Shown: positions 8,541 to 17,656, numbered from the stretch's first letter. The stretch: 64,000 bases of DNA from Stenotrophomonas sp. MYb238 (GCF_009496535.1 NZ_WIDL01000001.1:1-64000), one strand, 5' to 3'. Numbers and translations are program-made. Notes: generated by a model not told the origin, from the letters alone.

Positions 8541-9176
8541 TCAGCGATGGGCGCGATCGCGCAGCTCCCTCTCCACGATCGCTTCGACCAGCGCGCGTTC
8601 TTCCGCCGTCAGCGGGCGGTCTTCGGCCAACAGGGGGACCACCCCGTCCTTCGTGTTCTGCCCGTGGTCGTACTGGGCTGCCAACGCCTCCAACACGATG
8701 GACAACTCGGGCGACAGTTCCGGCGCGTCGCCGCCGTCGCGCCTGTTTTTCTCCAGCGCGGACAGGAGAGTGGCCAGCATCTTCTGCGTGGCTCCCTTGT
8801 CGCCGGTGCCCTGGCCGCCGTTCGCATGTTCGTTCAAGGAACGCTGGTAATACCCGGCCAGCAGGTGCTCCAGCCTGTCCGTACCCGCCTGGCTGCCTCC
8901 GGCACTGCCCTCGCGGAGCACCGGATCGTCACGTTCCATCACCATGTCGACGATGGCCTGCTCGTCCGCCGACAGAGGGCGCGATGGCGCCTGCCGCGGT
9001 TGGCTCAGCACCTGAGCTTCATTGATCGTGTTTTTCAACGCCTTCCAGCCGAACCAGCCAAGCCCCAGCAACGCGGCCACTCCCAGCACGACCAGCAGCA
9101 GCAATACCGCGAACAGGATCAGTAGCGGCTTCCACCATGAATTCCTTGCCGCGGGAGGCGGGGCATGTGTGTTCAT
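8541..9176 (-). CDS. single-pass membrane protein of unknown function
   Basis: 211 residues. A short cytosolic N-terminus, one strongly hydrophobic segment (about residues 17-42, Leu/Val-rich) and a charged periplasmic region. Two similar stretches, LSADEQAIVDMVMERDDP and LTAEERALVEAIVERELR, flank a Gly/Asn-rich middle, suggesting an internal duplication. I do not recognise the family. It ends the housekeeping stretch; the lasso peptide locus begins divergently next to it. Confidence 0.6.
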   Translation of the reverse strand: MNTHAPPPAARNSWWKPLLILFAVLLLLVVLGVAALLGLGWFGWKALKNTINEAQVLSQPRQAPSRPLSADEQAIVDMVMERDDPVLREGSAGGSQAGTDRLEHLLAGYYQRSLNEHANGGQGTGDKGATQKMLATLLSALEKNRRDGGDAPELSPELSIVLEALAAQYDHGQNTKDGVVPLLAEDRPLTAEERALVEAIVERELRDRAHR

Positions 9177-9341
9177 ACGCAGCCCCCACTCCGTGCCAGT
9201 GCAAAAACGGGTGCGATGCCATGCGTTCCATACCCCTGATCAGTGCGCGGAGCATACCAGTCGGGGGCTGACGGACGATGGCGAAATGGCTGCTTTACAG
9301 GCAGGCAGTTCTTGTACTATCGGCTCCGAGAAGGACGCCAT

Positions 9342-9995
9342 ATGCAGACAGGGAGTTCCGCTATGCGTGCGAACCACTCCAAGAGTGCGCTCGTCTACCG
9401 GCAGGTCCGGCGAGCGCTGCGATCGGGCCTGTACCTGCCCGGACAACGGATCGACCCGGGCACCCTGGCCGCGGAATTCAATACCAGCCCCACGCCTGTC
9501 CGTTCCGCCCTCTATCGCCTGGTTGGCGAGGGACTGATCGACGACCACGCGCGCAACGGACTGCATGTTCCCCTGTTCACCGAAGTCGCCCTGCGCGACC
9601 TCTATGACTGGATGGAACGGCTGCTGCTGGCGGCGTGCGACCTGTGCGACGGCCAGGGCGTGCCGGTCCACACTGACAGCGATGCCGCACCTGGCGATGA
9701 CGGCGAAGTGGTCAAGCGGACCTGGAAACTGTTCGATGCGATCGCCGATGCGACTGCGTACCGCCCGTTGCATCAGGCGGTCAGGCAGGCCAACGACAGA
9801 CTGGCACCGGTGCGGTGGGCCAAGCGTGCGTTGATCGCCCATGCCGACGACGAACTGGCCGGGCTCGGCGGATATTGGCGGGAGCGGAACATCCCGGCGC
9901 TGAAAGCCGCCCTGCGCGAGTACCACGCGCGCCGCAAGCTGTTGGTGCCACGGATCGTGGCCCTGCTTGTCGACCACCGTGACCAGCACCCGTAG
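9342..9995 (+). CDS. GntR-family transcriptional regulator of the lasso locus
   Basis: 217 residues. Winged-helix DNA-binding domain of the GntR family at about residues 15-75 (VYRQVRRALRSGLYLPG, LAAEFNTSPTPVRSALYRLVGEGLI) followed by an all-helical C-terminal domain of about 140 residues, FCD-like in length. Both the ATG at 9342 (AAGGA six bases upstream) and the ATG at 9363 (AGGGAG seven bases upstream) have plausible ribosome binding sites. It lies 230 bases upstream of the lasso precursor on the same strand; its likely target is the promoter/palindrome at 10149-10207. The ligand is unknown. Confidence 0.8.
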   Translation: MQTGSSAMRANHSKSALVYRQVRRALRSGLYLPGQRIDPGTLAAEFNTSPTPVRSALYRLVGEGLIDDHARNGLHVPLFTEVALRDLYDWMERLLLAACDLCDGQGVPVHTDSDAAPGDDGEVVKRTWKLFDAIADATAYRPLHQAVRQANDRLAPVRWAKRALIAHADDELAGLGGYWRERNIPALKAALREYHARRKLLVPRIVALLVDHRDQHP

Positions 9996-10148
9996 CCAAC
10001 CTGTATTCCTCTATCGAACGTCGAAACGCGATTGCCGGGACGTATCGGTCCGAAGGCAGCAGCGCTGCACATTCGCGCACCCTGCCTCTCACTCCATGAC
10101 GACCTGCGCGCCTTCCGGATAATCATCGTTTAGCAACGCAATAATCAT

Positions 10149-10178
10149 TTGAAAATAAATTTTCCCGCCTCCTACGCT
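10149..10178 (+). promoter_or_regulatory. putative promoter of the lasso precursor gene
   Basis: TTGAAA at 10149-10154 and TACGCT at 10173-10178, 18 bp apart, in a locally AT-rich stretch. The -35 is close to consensus and the -10 is weak. The predicted start would fall within the palindrome at 10182-10207. Confidence 0.4.
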
Positions 10179-10181
10179 GCG

Positions 10182-10207
10182 TGCGTCATGGAAACCGCCA
10201 TGACGCA
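10182..10207. promoter_or_regulatory. 26-bp palindrome upstream of the lasso precursor (operator or 5' hairpin)
   Basis: Perfect 10-bp arms TGCGTCATGG and CCATGACGCA separated by six bases (AAACCG). It sits between the putative -10 and the ribosome binding site (GGAGAGG) of the precursor gene. It could be the operator for the neighbouring GntR protein, or an mRNA 5' hairpin that stabilises the precursor message. The two roles are not exclusive. Confidence 0.6.
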
Positions 10208-10225
10208 ACCGCAGGAGAGGCAAAG

Positions 10226-10363
10226 ATGGACAGCAACGACAACAACCGCGCCAGCGCGGACGACGTGATCGTGCTTGGCGTCGCCAGCGTGGAGACGAAG
10301 GGCTCCGATCTCGGCTTTGAGCCAGTAGGAAAGATTCCGACTCCCGGAATCTCCGAAGAGTGA
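10226..10363 (+). CDS. lasso peptide precursor (A), xanthomonin-like
   Basis: 45 residues: a 25-residue leader ending ETK and a 20-residue core starting at Gly26. Thr24 occupies the -2 position that lasso processing enzymes require. The core reads GSDLGFEPVG KIPTPGISEE. The only acidic residue at ring-forming positions 7-9 is Glu7, so a Gly1-Glu7 isopeptide bond giving a 7-residue ring is predicted. That ring size is known from xanthomonins, whose precursors as I recall also end in a Pro-Gly-Ile-Ser-type tail that is partly trimmed. It is followed by a strong hairpin and then by the B and C genes. A ribosome binding site (GGAGAGG) is well placed. Confidence 0.9.
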   Translation: MDSNDNNRASADDVIVLGVASVETKGSDLGFEPVGKIPTPGISEE

Positions 10364-10368
10364 GGCAC

Positions 10369-10394
10369 AGAGGCGCACCGAAAGGTGCGCCTCT
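10369..10394 (+). terminator. hairpin between lasso precursor and processing genes
   Basis: Perfect 11-bp stem (AGAGGCGCACC / GGTGCGCCTCT) closed by a GAAA tetraloop, 5 bases after the precursor stop codon and followed by TTCC rather than a long U tract. It could act as a partial terminator or as a 3' stabiliser. Either would give much more precursor mRNA than enzyme mRNA, as described for other lasso loci. Confidence 0.8.
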
Positions 10395-10415
10395 TTCCAC
10401 AAGGGGATATCCGCC

Positions 10416-11093
10416 ATGCCTCTCCAACTGCGTGACGATCTTTCGTACTGCAGCGTCGACGATCAATTGATATTTCTCGACATCGGCAAGGATCGCTATT
10501 TCCGGCTTGCAGAAACGATGGAACGACGTTTCAAGTCCCACCAGCGCGGCCAAAGTACAGATAACGACATCAGAGAACTGATCAATGCCGGCCTGATCGT
10601 CGGGAACCCATCACCCAAGCCGCTCCTGCCACAGCCGACGCTGGCCTACCCAGAGCGCAGTGCCATGGAGCTTTCATCCATGGCAAGGCCAGCCACCATT
10701 CCTGATCTCATCGGCGCGCTGTGGGCCGTTGGCAACACACATATGCAACTGAAGACGCGGCGCCTGTCAACCATTCTTTCAGGGCTGAGCGCGTACCGCC
10801 TACGCAGGACATACCGTGTCGAAACCCAACAATCCGAGGCCACGGAAACTCCCATTACCGGGGCTACAGCTGCCTTCCTGCGAGCCCGCCCATACGTTCC
10901 CATCGAGACCTGCTGCCTGATCGACTCGATATCGCTTATCCGCTTCCTGGCCAATCGTGGCTATGCCGCGCATCTTGTCTTCGCGGTGACCGCCGTGCCT
11001 TTCACAGCCCATTGCTGGGCACAGGCAGGCGCGCTGGTGCTGAACGACACCGTCGGGAACGCCCATGCCCATACACCTATCAGGATAGTGTGA
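10416..11093 (+). CDS. lasso peptide leader peptidase (fused B1-B2)
   Basis: 225 residues. Residues 1-65 form the PqqD-like RiPP recognition element that holds the leader. Residues 90-225 form the transglutaminase-like cysteine protease that cuts before the core. The Cys-His-Asp triad can be seen: Cys167 (CCLIDS), His199 (AHCW) and Asp211 (LNDT). The fused form is typical of proteobacterial lasso loci. Its TGA stop overlaps the ATG of the cyclase gene by one base (TGATG), so the two are co-translated. Confidence 0.9.
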   Translation: MPLQLRDDLSYCSVDDQLIFLDIGKDRYFRLAETMERRFKSHQRGQSTDNDIRELINAGLIVGNPSPKPLLPQPTLAYPERSAMELSSMARPATIPDLIGALWAVGNTHMQLKTRRLSTILSGLSAYRLRRTYRVETQQSEATETPITGATAAFLRARPYVPIETCCLIDSISLIRFLANRGYAAHLVFAVTAVPFTAHCWAQAGALVLNDTVGNAHAHTPIRIV

Positions 11094-12838
11094 TGAGCAC
11101 CGACTACTTTGCCATCGTCGATGGTCCAGATGGCTTGGACGCCAATTTCGTTGCGCAAACGGAAGCGATTCTTCGCCCTCTCGGCATACGACGCCATGAC
11201 GTTCACCCAACATCGGCACTGTTCATGACCCATAACACGCCATCGCTTTCGATACAGGGAATGGGCACGATTCTCGGCCACGTCTTTTCCCAAACGGGCC
11301 GTGCCATCGTTGCAGCCAGTCAGTTCCCGCGCCTCCAGAGCCCAGCCCAGTTCCGCCAGCATCTCATCAGGCATTGCTGGGGACCGTATCTCCTTTTCCA
11401 GCCAGCCGATGGAGAGGAAGGCCTGACCGTGATGCGAGAGCCTTCCCCTTCCGGCGACATGCCCTGCTTTTATTCGATTGAAAAAGGAAGGGGCTTCATA
11501 ACCTCTGATATCTCTTTGGCAGAGCTACTCGGCCTCTACCGCCGTAGGATCGACTGGGACGCCATCCACCACCGCCTGTCGTTCCCCCAGGTCAAAAGCG
11601 CACGCACCACGTTAGCCTGTATCCGGGAGTTGTTGCCTGGTTGTACGTTGCACCAAAAAGGAGACAACACCTCCGTCCGGTCAGCTTGGTCTCCTTGGGA
11701 TTTCGTTGCAACTGATCAGCGACATGTCGACCCGCAAGAGGCCGCAAGGGATATTCGTACTGCAGTCATGTCCTCAGTACAGGCATTGGCAAGCAACGAT
11801 AAATCCCTCCTGCTCGAACTCTCTGGCGGTCTCGACTCATCCATAGTGGGTGCGTGTCTTCCGGGTTCAGCGGCACGGGTTGCCTGCACCTCTCTGACTA
11901 CGGAGGTTCCGGGCGCCGATGAACACCGATACGCGACGCAAATCGCGGACCAGCTTGGGGTCAAACTCCACGCCGAAATACTTCATCTGGAGGACGCACT
12001 GTTCGACTTTCCCATACATCCCAGGTGCCTCGTACCCAGGATAGGGGTTCTACAGAATGCAGTGGACGAGATCATGCTGGCCGCAGCAGGCCGCCATGGC
12101 GTCCATAGCTTCTTCTCCGGAGGCGGCGGCGATACGGTCTTCTGTTCGTTGGATACCGCCGCTCCGGCTGCAGACGCATTTCGCGAATGCGGGATCAGAG
12201 GAGGGTTCGGCGCCGTCCGGAATCTGGCTGCACTACATCAATGTACGCTCTGGAAAGCAGCGCGGCTGGCCCTTCGAAAACTGCGAACTCCATCCGGCAT
12301 ATCGCGGCTACCAGATGGCTCCTTCCTGGAAGGACGCCTCGCCACACCCCTTTGCGAGGCTCACCCCTGGGACGCCACGCCTCCCGACTCGATGGCAGGG
12401 GATCGCGAACGGATCCGGGGACTGGCCACCTGCCAGGCGTATCGGGACAGCTTGGCACGCGGAACGCAAAAACCGATGCGGATGCCGCTGCTGTCCCAGC
12501 CTGTAGTAGAAGCCTGCCTGCGCACGCCTACCTGGATGTGGATATCGGAAGGTCGAAATCGTGCCGTGGCACGGGCGGCATTCGCAGATCTACTTCCTCC
12601 CGACATCCGCAATCGCCGTAGCAAGGGAACCTTCATGAGCTACCTGGGCGCCGTTTACCAACGTAACAGGAACCGGATACGTGAATTCCTACTGGAGGGA
12701 CGGTTGCAGGAACGTGGCCTACTGGATGCCGAGGCTCTGGACAGCTTCCTGCGCCGGGACCTGCCAGAGCGCGGTCATCCGTTCATGCGCGTTTTCGACA
12801 TCTGCATGGTCGAGAATTGGGTACGGCACCAACGCTAA
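11093..12838 (+). CDS. lasso peptide macrolactam synthetase (C)
   Basis: 581 residues, related to asparagine synthetase B. It should adenylate the Glu7 side chain with ATP and close the ring on the Gly1 amine. The ATP pyrophosphatase loop is intact at residues 244-250 (SGGLDSS). The N-terminal glutaminase-like domain is present but lacks the catalytic Cys at position 2 (it begins MSTDYF), as expected for lasso cyclases, which do not hydrolyse glutamine. The 3' end overlaps the convergent isopeptidase gene by four bases. Confidence 0.9.
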   Translation: MSTDYFAIVDGPDGLDANFVAQTEAILRPLGIRRHDVHPTSALFMTHNTPSLSIQGMGTILGHVFSQTGRAIVAASQFPRLQSPAQFRQHLIRHCWGPYLLFQPADGEEGLTVMREPSPSGDMPCFYSIEKGRGFITSDISLAELLGLYRRRIDWDAIHHRLSFPQVKSARTTLACIRELLPGCTLHQKGDNTSVRSAWSPWDFVATDQRHVDPQEAARDIRTAVMSSVQALASNDKSLLLELSGGLDSSIVGACLPGSAARVACTSLTTEVPGADEHRYATQIADQLGVKLHAEILHLEDALFDFPIHPRCLVPRIGVLQNAVDEIMLAAAGRHGVHSFFSGGGGDTVFCSLDTAAPAADAFRECGIRGGFGAVRNLAALHQCTLWKAARLALRKLRTPSGISRLPDGSFLEGRLATPLCEAHPWDATPPDSMAGDRERIRGLATCQAYRDSLARGTQKPMRMPLLSQPVVEACLRTPTWMWISEGRNRAVARAAFADLLPPDIRNRRSKGTFMSYLGAVYQRNRNRIREFLLEGRLQERGLLDAEALDSFLRRDLPERGHPFMRVFDICMVENWVRHQR

Positions 12839-14964
12839 TTTCCGTCATCGCCTCCATCGTGCACCGCGGTCACTGGCAAAGCGGCCCTCATTGCCTGCCA
12901 ATGCGCGTACTGCTGGCGCTTCACCGGGTTTGGATCCTCCTCATTGAGCAGCCAATAGCGGAACCAATCGAGATTGCGCTCATACACCGCCAGCTTGTGA
13001 CGGGGTTGGAATTTCTGATGAGGTTCATTCGGGAATACATACATGTCCGCCCGACCCTCACGCATAAGCGGCACAGCGTAGTCCAGAGAATGGATGTATT
13101 CCTGCTCCGGCAACTGCATCAGGATCGGTGCGCGGATACGGTCCAGATTGAACAGTGGCGAGAATCGCCGCCACCGCTCCGGCGTCTCCTCCAGCGCGCC
13201 AAGCTGCCATCCCATCCGCAGGCGCGTGTAGAACGCCTCGCCAAAGTTGCTGAGCAGGAGGTAATACATTGGTGATAGTCCCAATGAACTCACCGAGGCC
13301 GCGGCCAGCACCTGCGAGTGCATCGCGGTCCACATGGTGATCTCGGCGCCAAAGCTCAATCCGCCCATGCCTACCCGGCCGGCATCGACCTCCCCTTGCG
13401 CCGCCAGCAGTGCGACCACACTTTCGACGGCGGAACGCGCCTGTTCATACTGCTCCACGCCATCTTCCCTGGATGGAGCAAGGTTGATGCATAGCGCTGC
13501 GATGCCATGACCCGCAAGCGATGCAAACGGCAGTTCCTCGCCAAGCCCCCCACGTACAAAACCTTTGCACCAGTAGTAGCTGACGAACAGCGGCGGCAAC
13601 CCCGGACCCGCATTCCGTGCCGGGTAGAACTGGCCCGTGAACCGTCTGCCATCCGCGTCGGTCCAGCGCAGCAATCGGACACCGACGTCAGCCATGTCGT
13701 GCGCCAATGCCGGATTGGGGTCGAATAGAACCCGGCGCCCGCCCGTCTCGATGTCGATCCTCTCCAAGCGTGGTGGACGATCCGCTTCGGCGACCACACA
13801 GGCCAGCAGCCTGGCCGTGGCAGCGCAATCACTGGACAACAGTCGCACCCCACCATTCAACAAGCCACGACTGCTTATCACGGGTTGGACCACGCCGGTT
13901 TTGACGTTCCATCGGTGAATGGACTGCGCATGCCCCTCATCGGGATACTCCACGGTGAACAACACCTCGTCGGTCCGTGGTCGCCACTGGACCGCCACGA
14001 TGGTCTTTCCGGTACATGCCTCCGCCGTGCAACGGATCGGCACGCGCACGTTCCTCCGCGGAAACACCATCAGCTCCGTGTCCGGCCGGTCGCGCAGGCC
14101 GTTGCGTTCGCCCACGCGGGTGATCAGGGCAACACGGATGCCGAATGGTTCCTGCGAAAACGCGCTGACGTCACTTGGTTCATCGACGAGATCCGCATTG
14201 GTTGGCAGTCCCGGCAAAGCACCCGACATGTCCAGGTCGCGCCTGGCGCCTGTCGCCAGATCCAATGCCTTCCAGCGGTCAGGCACATCGGCCAGCAGAG
14301 GATGGCGGATGACCTCATTGTCGCGCAGGCGTTGTGTCGCAAGGCGACCATCCACGAAGCCGGATCGGAAAAGCCCTTGTCCCAACGGGACGGTGCGATC
14401 GATGCGAATGCCCCGGTCGTATTCAGCTTGCTCGGCTGCGATGATGTCACCGCGTTCGGCACCGATGCTGTAGCGAAGCTCACGTCCATCCTCGCCCAGT
14501 ACGAATGCGCGGATGTCGGCCGGCTCCAGTGTCAGTGGCGCGGCGCCCGAGCCATCCGTCGCTGCGCGCCATATGTCGACCTTTCCCTCCAGCAGGGCGC
14601 GATAGTAGATCCAGCGACCATCCGGCGACCACGTCGCCTGTGCCGGAATCGACAACCCGGTCTGCTCCCGTTGCGGAGTTCCTCCGTCGGCCAGCCGCAA
14701 TGGGGGCATGCCAGTCTCCATGTCCTGCACATACCAGATCGAATCGTAGGTATTGCGCTCCACCGAAACCTGCTCGATTCGATATGCGACACGCCTGCCA
14801 TCGGGCGATATCGAGATACCGCCAAAGTCAGCCACTTCCAGGAGCCGGCGCGGCGCGATTGCCTCTGCAGGGCCAATACCCGCCCATGAAACAAATACCG
14901 CAGCTGCCAACATGAGAAATGCCCGCTTTCCGGGTATCCACACTCCATGCGCGCCTTTCATCAC
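12835..14964 (-). CDS. lasso peptide isopeptidase (E)
   Basis: 709 residues. A signal peptide ends near residue 36 (AEA), so the enzyme is exported. A seven-bladed-propeller-like region (repeated ISPDGRRV, WSPDGRWI patterns) is followed by a C-terminal prolyl-oligopeptidase hydrolase domain. Catalytic Ser537 lies in GLSFG, with Glu620 and His649 as likely partners. Their spacing (83 and 112 residues from Ser) is almost that of AtxE2 as I recall it (Ser527, Glu610, His638). The enzyme hydrolyses the lasso isopeptide bond and linearises the peptide. The start overlaps the receptor stop by four bases (ATGA). Confidence 0.87.
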   Translation of the reverse strand: MMKGAHGVWIPGKRAFLMLAAAVFVSWAGIGPAEAIAPRRLLEVADFGGISISPDGRRVAYRIEQVSVERNTYDSIWYVQDMETGMPPLRLADGGTPQREQTGLSIPAQATWSPDGRWIYYRALLEGKVDIWRAATDGSGAAPLTLEPADIRAFVLGEDGRELRYSIGAERGDIIAAEQAEYDRGIRIDRTVPLGQGLFRSGFVDGRLATQRLRDNEVIRHPLLADVPDRWKALDLATGARRDLDMSGALPGLPTNADLVDEPSDVSAFSQEPFGIRVALITRVGERNGLRDRPDTELMVFPRRNVRVPIRCTAEACTGKTIVAVQWRPRTDEVLFTVEYPDEGHAQSIHRWNVKTGVVQPVISSRGLLNGGVRLLSSDCAATARLLACVVAEADRPPRLERIDIETGGRRVLFDPNPALAHDMADVGVRLLRWTDADGRRFTGQFYPARNAGPGLPPLFVSYYWCKGFVRGGLGEELPFASLAGHGIAALCINLAPSREDGVEQYEQARSAVESVVALLAAQGEVDAGRVGMGGLSFGAEITMWTAMHSQVLAAASVSSLGLSPMYYLLLSNFGEAFYTRLRMGWQLGALEETPERWRRFSPLFNLDRIRAPILMQLPEQEYIHSLDYAVPLMREGRADMYVFPNEPHQKFQPRHKLAVYERNLDWFRYWLLNEEDPNPVKRQQYAHWQAMRAALPVTAVHDGGDDGN

Positions 14965-17384
14965 CAGTGCCTCGACATGGAGACATTGAAGAACCGGCCT
15001 ATCGCCGAGTAATTCGTCGCGTCGTATGGCGGTACGAGATAGGGAGTGAGGACAGAGGTTTCATGCTGAGGCGGCGGACGGTTGAAGACATTCTGCACGG
15101 ACAGCGCCACCGTCCAGCCGTGCAGCGCCCTGCTCTTCCCGGTTGGCGCATAGCGCAGCGTGGTATCCACGGTGGTGAACGATGTTGTGGTCTCACCCGC
15201 TGCCACGTTCTCCACGCCCTGCTTGTACTCGGCAAAGACGGAAGCAGAGAAACCTCCTCGCGCCCAGACCGCTCCTCCCCTGCCCACCAGCTTCGGCGGA
15301 TTGTGGATCGTGCCAGCCAGATCGAAGGCAGCCGCAGTCGCCTGCTGGCTGCTGCGCAACCAGCTGGACGAACCCCGCAGCGTGAGCTGTCCGCTCCCAA
15401 GGTCGATCACGTAGGAGCCGGACAGATCGACGCCCCGGATCCGCTGACTGGCGACGTTCGTGTAGTACGCATGCACCATCGCCACGACGTTGTCCGGATC
15501 GTACGGCACACGGATGTAGTTCAGGAATGCGCCCCCCGCCATCGCCGATGCTTGTTGCTCAGCGGTAGGCGCATAGGTGACGAATTCGGCGAATGCAGGG
15601 TTGCTCAACGCCTGCGTGGAAGGCGTGACTGGTGCCACCACCCTATCGGTGTAGTCAATATCGAACCAGGTCAGCTCGGCTTCCAGGCCAGGTACCGCAC
15701 TGGGATGCACCGCCAAGGAGGCGCTCCAAGTGCGAGCGCGCTCGGGCTCGAGATTGGGGTTGCCGCCATCAATGAGCAGCGCTGTGGCACCCGGCGGGTA
15801 GCCTTTGCCACCGTAGGCCGTGACATAGTTGAACGCCGTGGCCCGTTGCCGGTTGAGCTGGTACAGCGTGGGTGCCTTGAATGACCGGCCCCACGACGCC
15901 CTGAGTGTGAGGTCGGTCCCAGGGCTGTAGACCACACCCAGCTTGGGGGTGAGCACGCCGCCAAAGCTGTCGTAATCCTCGTAACGTGCTGCTGCCGTCA
16001 TTGCCAGCCGCCTGCCGGTGCCGGTTGTCGAGGTCTCTCCCAGCAACGGCAGGTGCAGTTCGGCATAGGCGAAGCGAGTGGCTTCGTCCCCCTGGATCAC
16101 CGCAGCATCGGTGATCTTGTTGTATTCCCGAAACTCGTTTTCCCTGCGCCCCACCCCCACTGCTGCCCGCGCGTCACCGGCGGGCAGCGCGAACAGGGGC
16201 CCTTCGATGCCGGCCTCGTAACTGCGGCCCTCATTGCAGTAGCACAGCCGCGTCTGCAACAACAACGCGCCCGACGTTGCGTGCTCGATCGATTGCATAT
16301 GATCCAGCCGGCTTTCCGAACGGGTAGCTGCCAGCGACAACGTCCATTCGTTCGGGAGAAAGATATCCAGTCGAGGCGACAGCAATGTCGTCGTAGCATC
16401 GGGCGTGGCGTGGATGTAGACATTGCTGAGGTTGTCCTGCGCGCCATAGCTCTGGTCGCGCTTGGTACGGAGTGCATCGAGATGCAGTTCCGCCGCATTG
16501 CCCAGGGCCTGGGACAGGCTGACCAGACCGCTGCGCAGCCCACTGCCTGGATACAAGGTGTAGGGGTCGCGCAGGAGCCGGGTGTAAGCGCGCTGCCGCG
16601 CATGGATGGGATCCGCCGTCACGTCCTTGTAGGTGACGATCAGTCCGCCACTGGACCAGACATGTCCCGCCGTGAGGCTGTAGTCCCGGGTGGCCAGACC
16701 TCCATCGGTTGCCGCTCCGTAGCTGGCCCCCAGCGTGACGCCCTCGAAATCCCTTCTGAGGATGACGTTACCCACGCCTCCTACCGCATCGGATCCATAG
16801 ATGGCCGATGCGCCATCGGGGACGATTTCGATGCGCTCCACGGCGTCCACCGGGATTGCGCTGATGTCGACCGCTTGCGAGATACCGTCGTAGGCCATGC
16901 GGCGTCCATTGAGCAGCGTCAGCGTCGCATCCGCTCCCAGCCCGCGCAGATTCAACGCCGAGCCACCGCTGAGGTTCGTATTCTGGGTACCCGCACCCGA
17001 GATCGTGAACGGGATGACGCCTGGGTTCTGCCCTCCTGCGAAGTTCTGCGGCACGCTGCGGATGACTTCGCCGAGGTCGGAAAATCCCTCCTGCCGGATC
17101 TGCTCGCTGCCGATGGCGATCACCGGCGACGGCGTCGAGCCGCCGCGGATGCGGGTGCCGGTGACGGTCACCGTTTCGAGTTCGGTGGCGGTCGCTTCCG
17201 GTCGCGATGCCGGCTTCGATGGCGCGGAAGCGGCGGTGCTTCCCTGCCCTGCCCCGTCCTGCCGTTCCGCGTCCGCGCGGGCCGCGTCCGGTGCGTGTTC
17301 CCGGGCCAGGACGATGCCTGCATTGCCGGAAAGCGTGGCGAACAGGGCGATGGAAATGGCGTTGCGTAAAGCGCTGGTCTTCAT
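14961..17384 (-). CDS. TonB-dependent receptor for the lasso peptide
   Basis: 807 residues. Signal peptide MKTSALRNAISIALFATLSG, an Ala/Glu-rich linker, then the plug domain (VTVTGTRIRGG..., GLGADATLTLLNGRRM, VERIEIVPDGASAIYGSDAVGGVGNVILRR) and a 22-strand barrel ending in an aromatic-rich C-terminus (FNVSMSRHW). The start at 17384 is chosen because the signal peptide begins there; the upstream in-frame extension is not signal-like. Operonic with the isopeptidase, receptor first. Import of the intact lasso followed by periplasmic cleavage is the model from astexin-type loci. An iron or siderophore role cannot be excluded. Confidence 0.85.
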   Translation of the reverse strand: MKTSALRNAISIALFATLSGNAGIVLAREHAPDAARADAERQDGAGQGSTAASAPSKPASRPEATATELETVTVTGTRIRGGSTPSPVIAIGSEQIRQEGFSDLGEVIRSVPQNFAGGQNPGVIPFTISGAGTQNTNLSGGSALNLRGLGADATLTLLNGRRMAYDGISQAVDISAIPVDAVERIEIVPDGASAIYGSDAVGGVGNVILRRDFEGVTLGASYGAATDGGLATRDYSLTAGHVWSSGGLIVTYKDVTADPIHARQRAYTRLLRDPYTLYPGSGLRSGLVSLSQALGNAAELHLDALRTKRDQSYGAQDNLSNVYIHATPDATTTLLSPRLDIFLPNEWTLSLAATRSESRLDHMQSIEHATSGALLLQTRLCYCNEGRSYEAGIEGPLFALPAGDARAAVGVGRRENEFREYNKITDAAVIQGDEATRFAYAELHLPLLGETSTTGTGRRLAMTAAARYEDYDSFGGVLTPKLGVVYSPGTDLTLRASWGRSFKAPTLYQLNRQRATAFNYVTAYGGKGYPPGATALLIDGGNPNLEPERARTWSASLAVHPSAVPGLEAELTWFDIDYTDRVVAPVTPSTQALSNPAFAEFVTYAPTAEQQASAMAGGAFLNYIRVPYDPDNVVAMVHAYYTNVASQRIRGVDLSGSYVIDLGSGQLTLRGSSSWLRSSQQATAAAFDLAGTIHNPPKLVGRGGAVWARGGFSASVFAEYKQGVENVAAGETTTSFTTVDTTLRYAPTGKSRALHGWTVALSVQNVFNRPPPQHETSVLTPYLVPPYDATNYSAIGRFFNVSMSRHW

Positions 17385-17656
17385 GCTGCGTCCTCTGGTT
17401 TCCATGGTCGGTACTCGGTCTTGCGGCCCGTCATGGACGAGGCGCCGGGCACACGGGAACCGAACGCGGGCGACAGCGCTCCATGGCAACGGAGCCCTTC
17501 GGCCGTGCTGGCGATTCCCTGTGGTGTTTCCGAAGCCCTGTCCGGGCGCGGCCTGTGCGATACCCCGGCGCCGCCGCCCTGTCGTGCCGCTCTCGCGCTC
17601 CCCCTGACGGGCTGGAGCTTATGCACGCGATGCGTTCAACAATTAACCCGGTGCGC

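Noticed and set aside
8427-9125. 232-codon open frame on the + strand opposite the 8541-9176 gene
   Set aside because: Antisense frame without coding character; the opposite strand encodes a coherent membrane protein.
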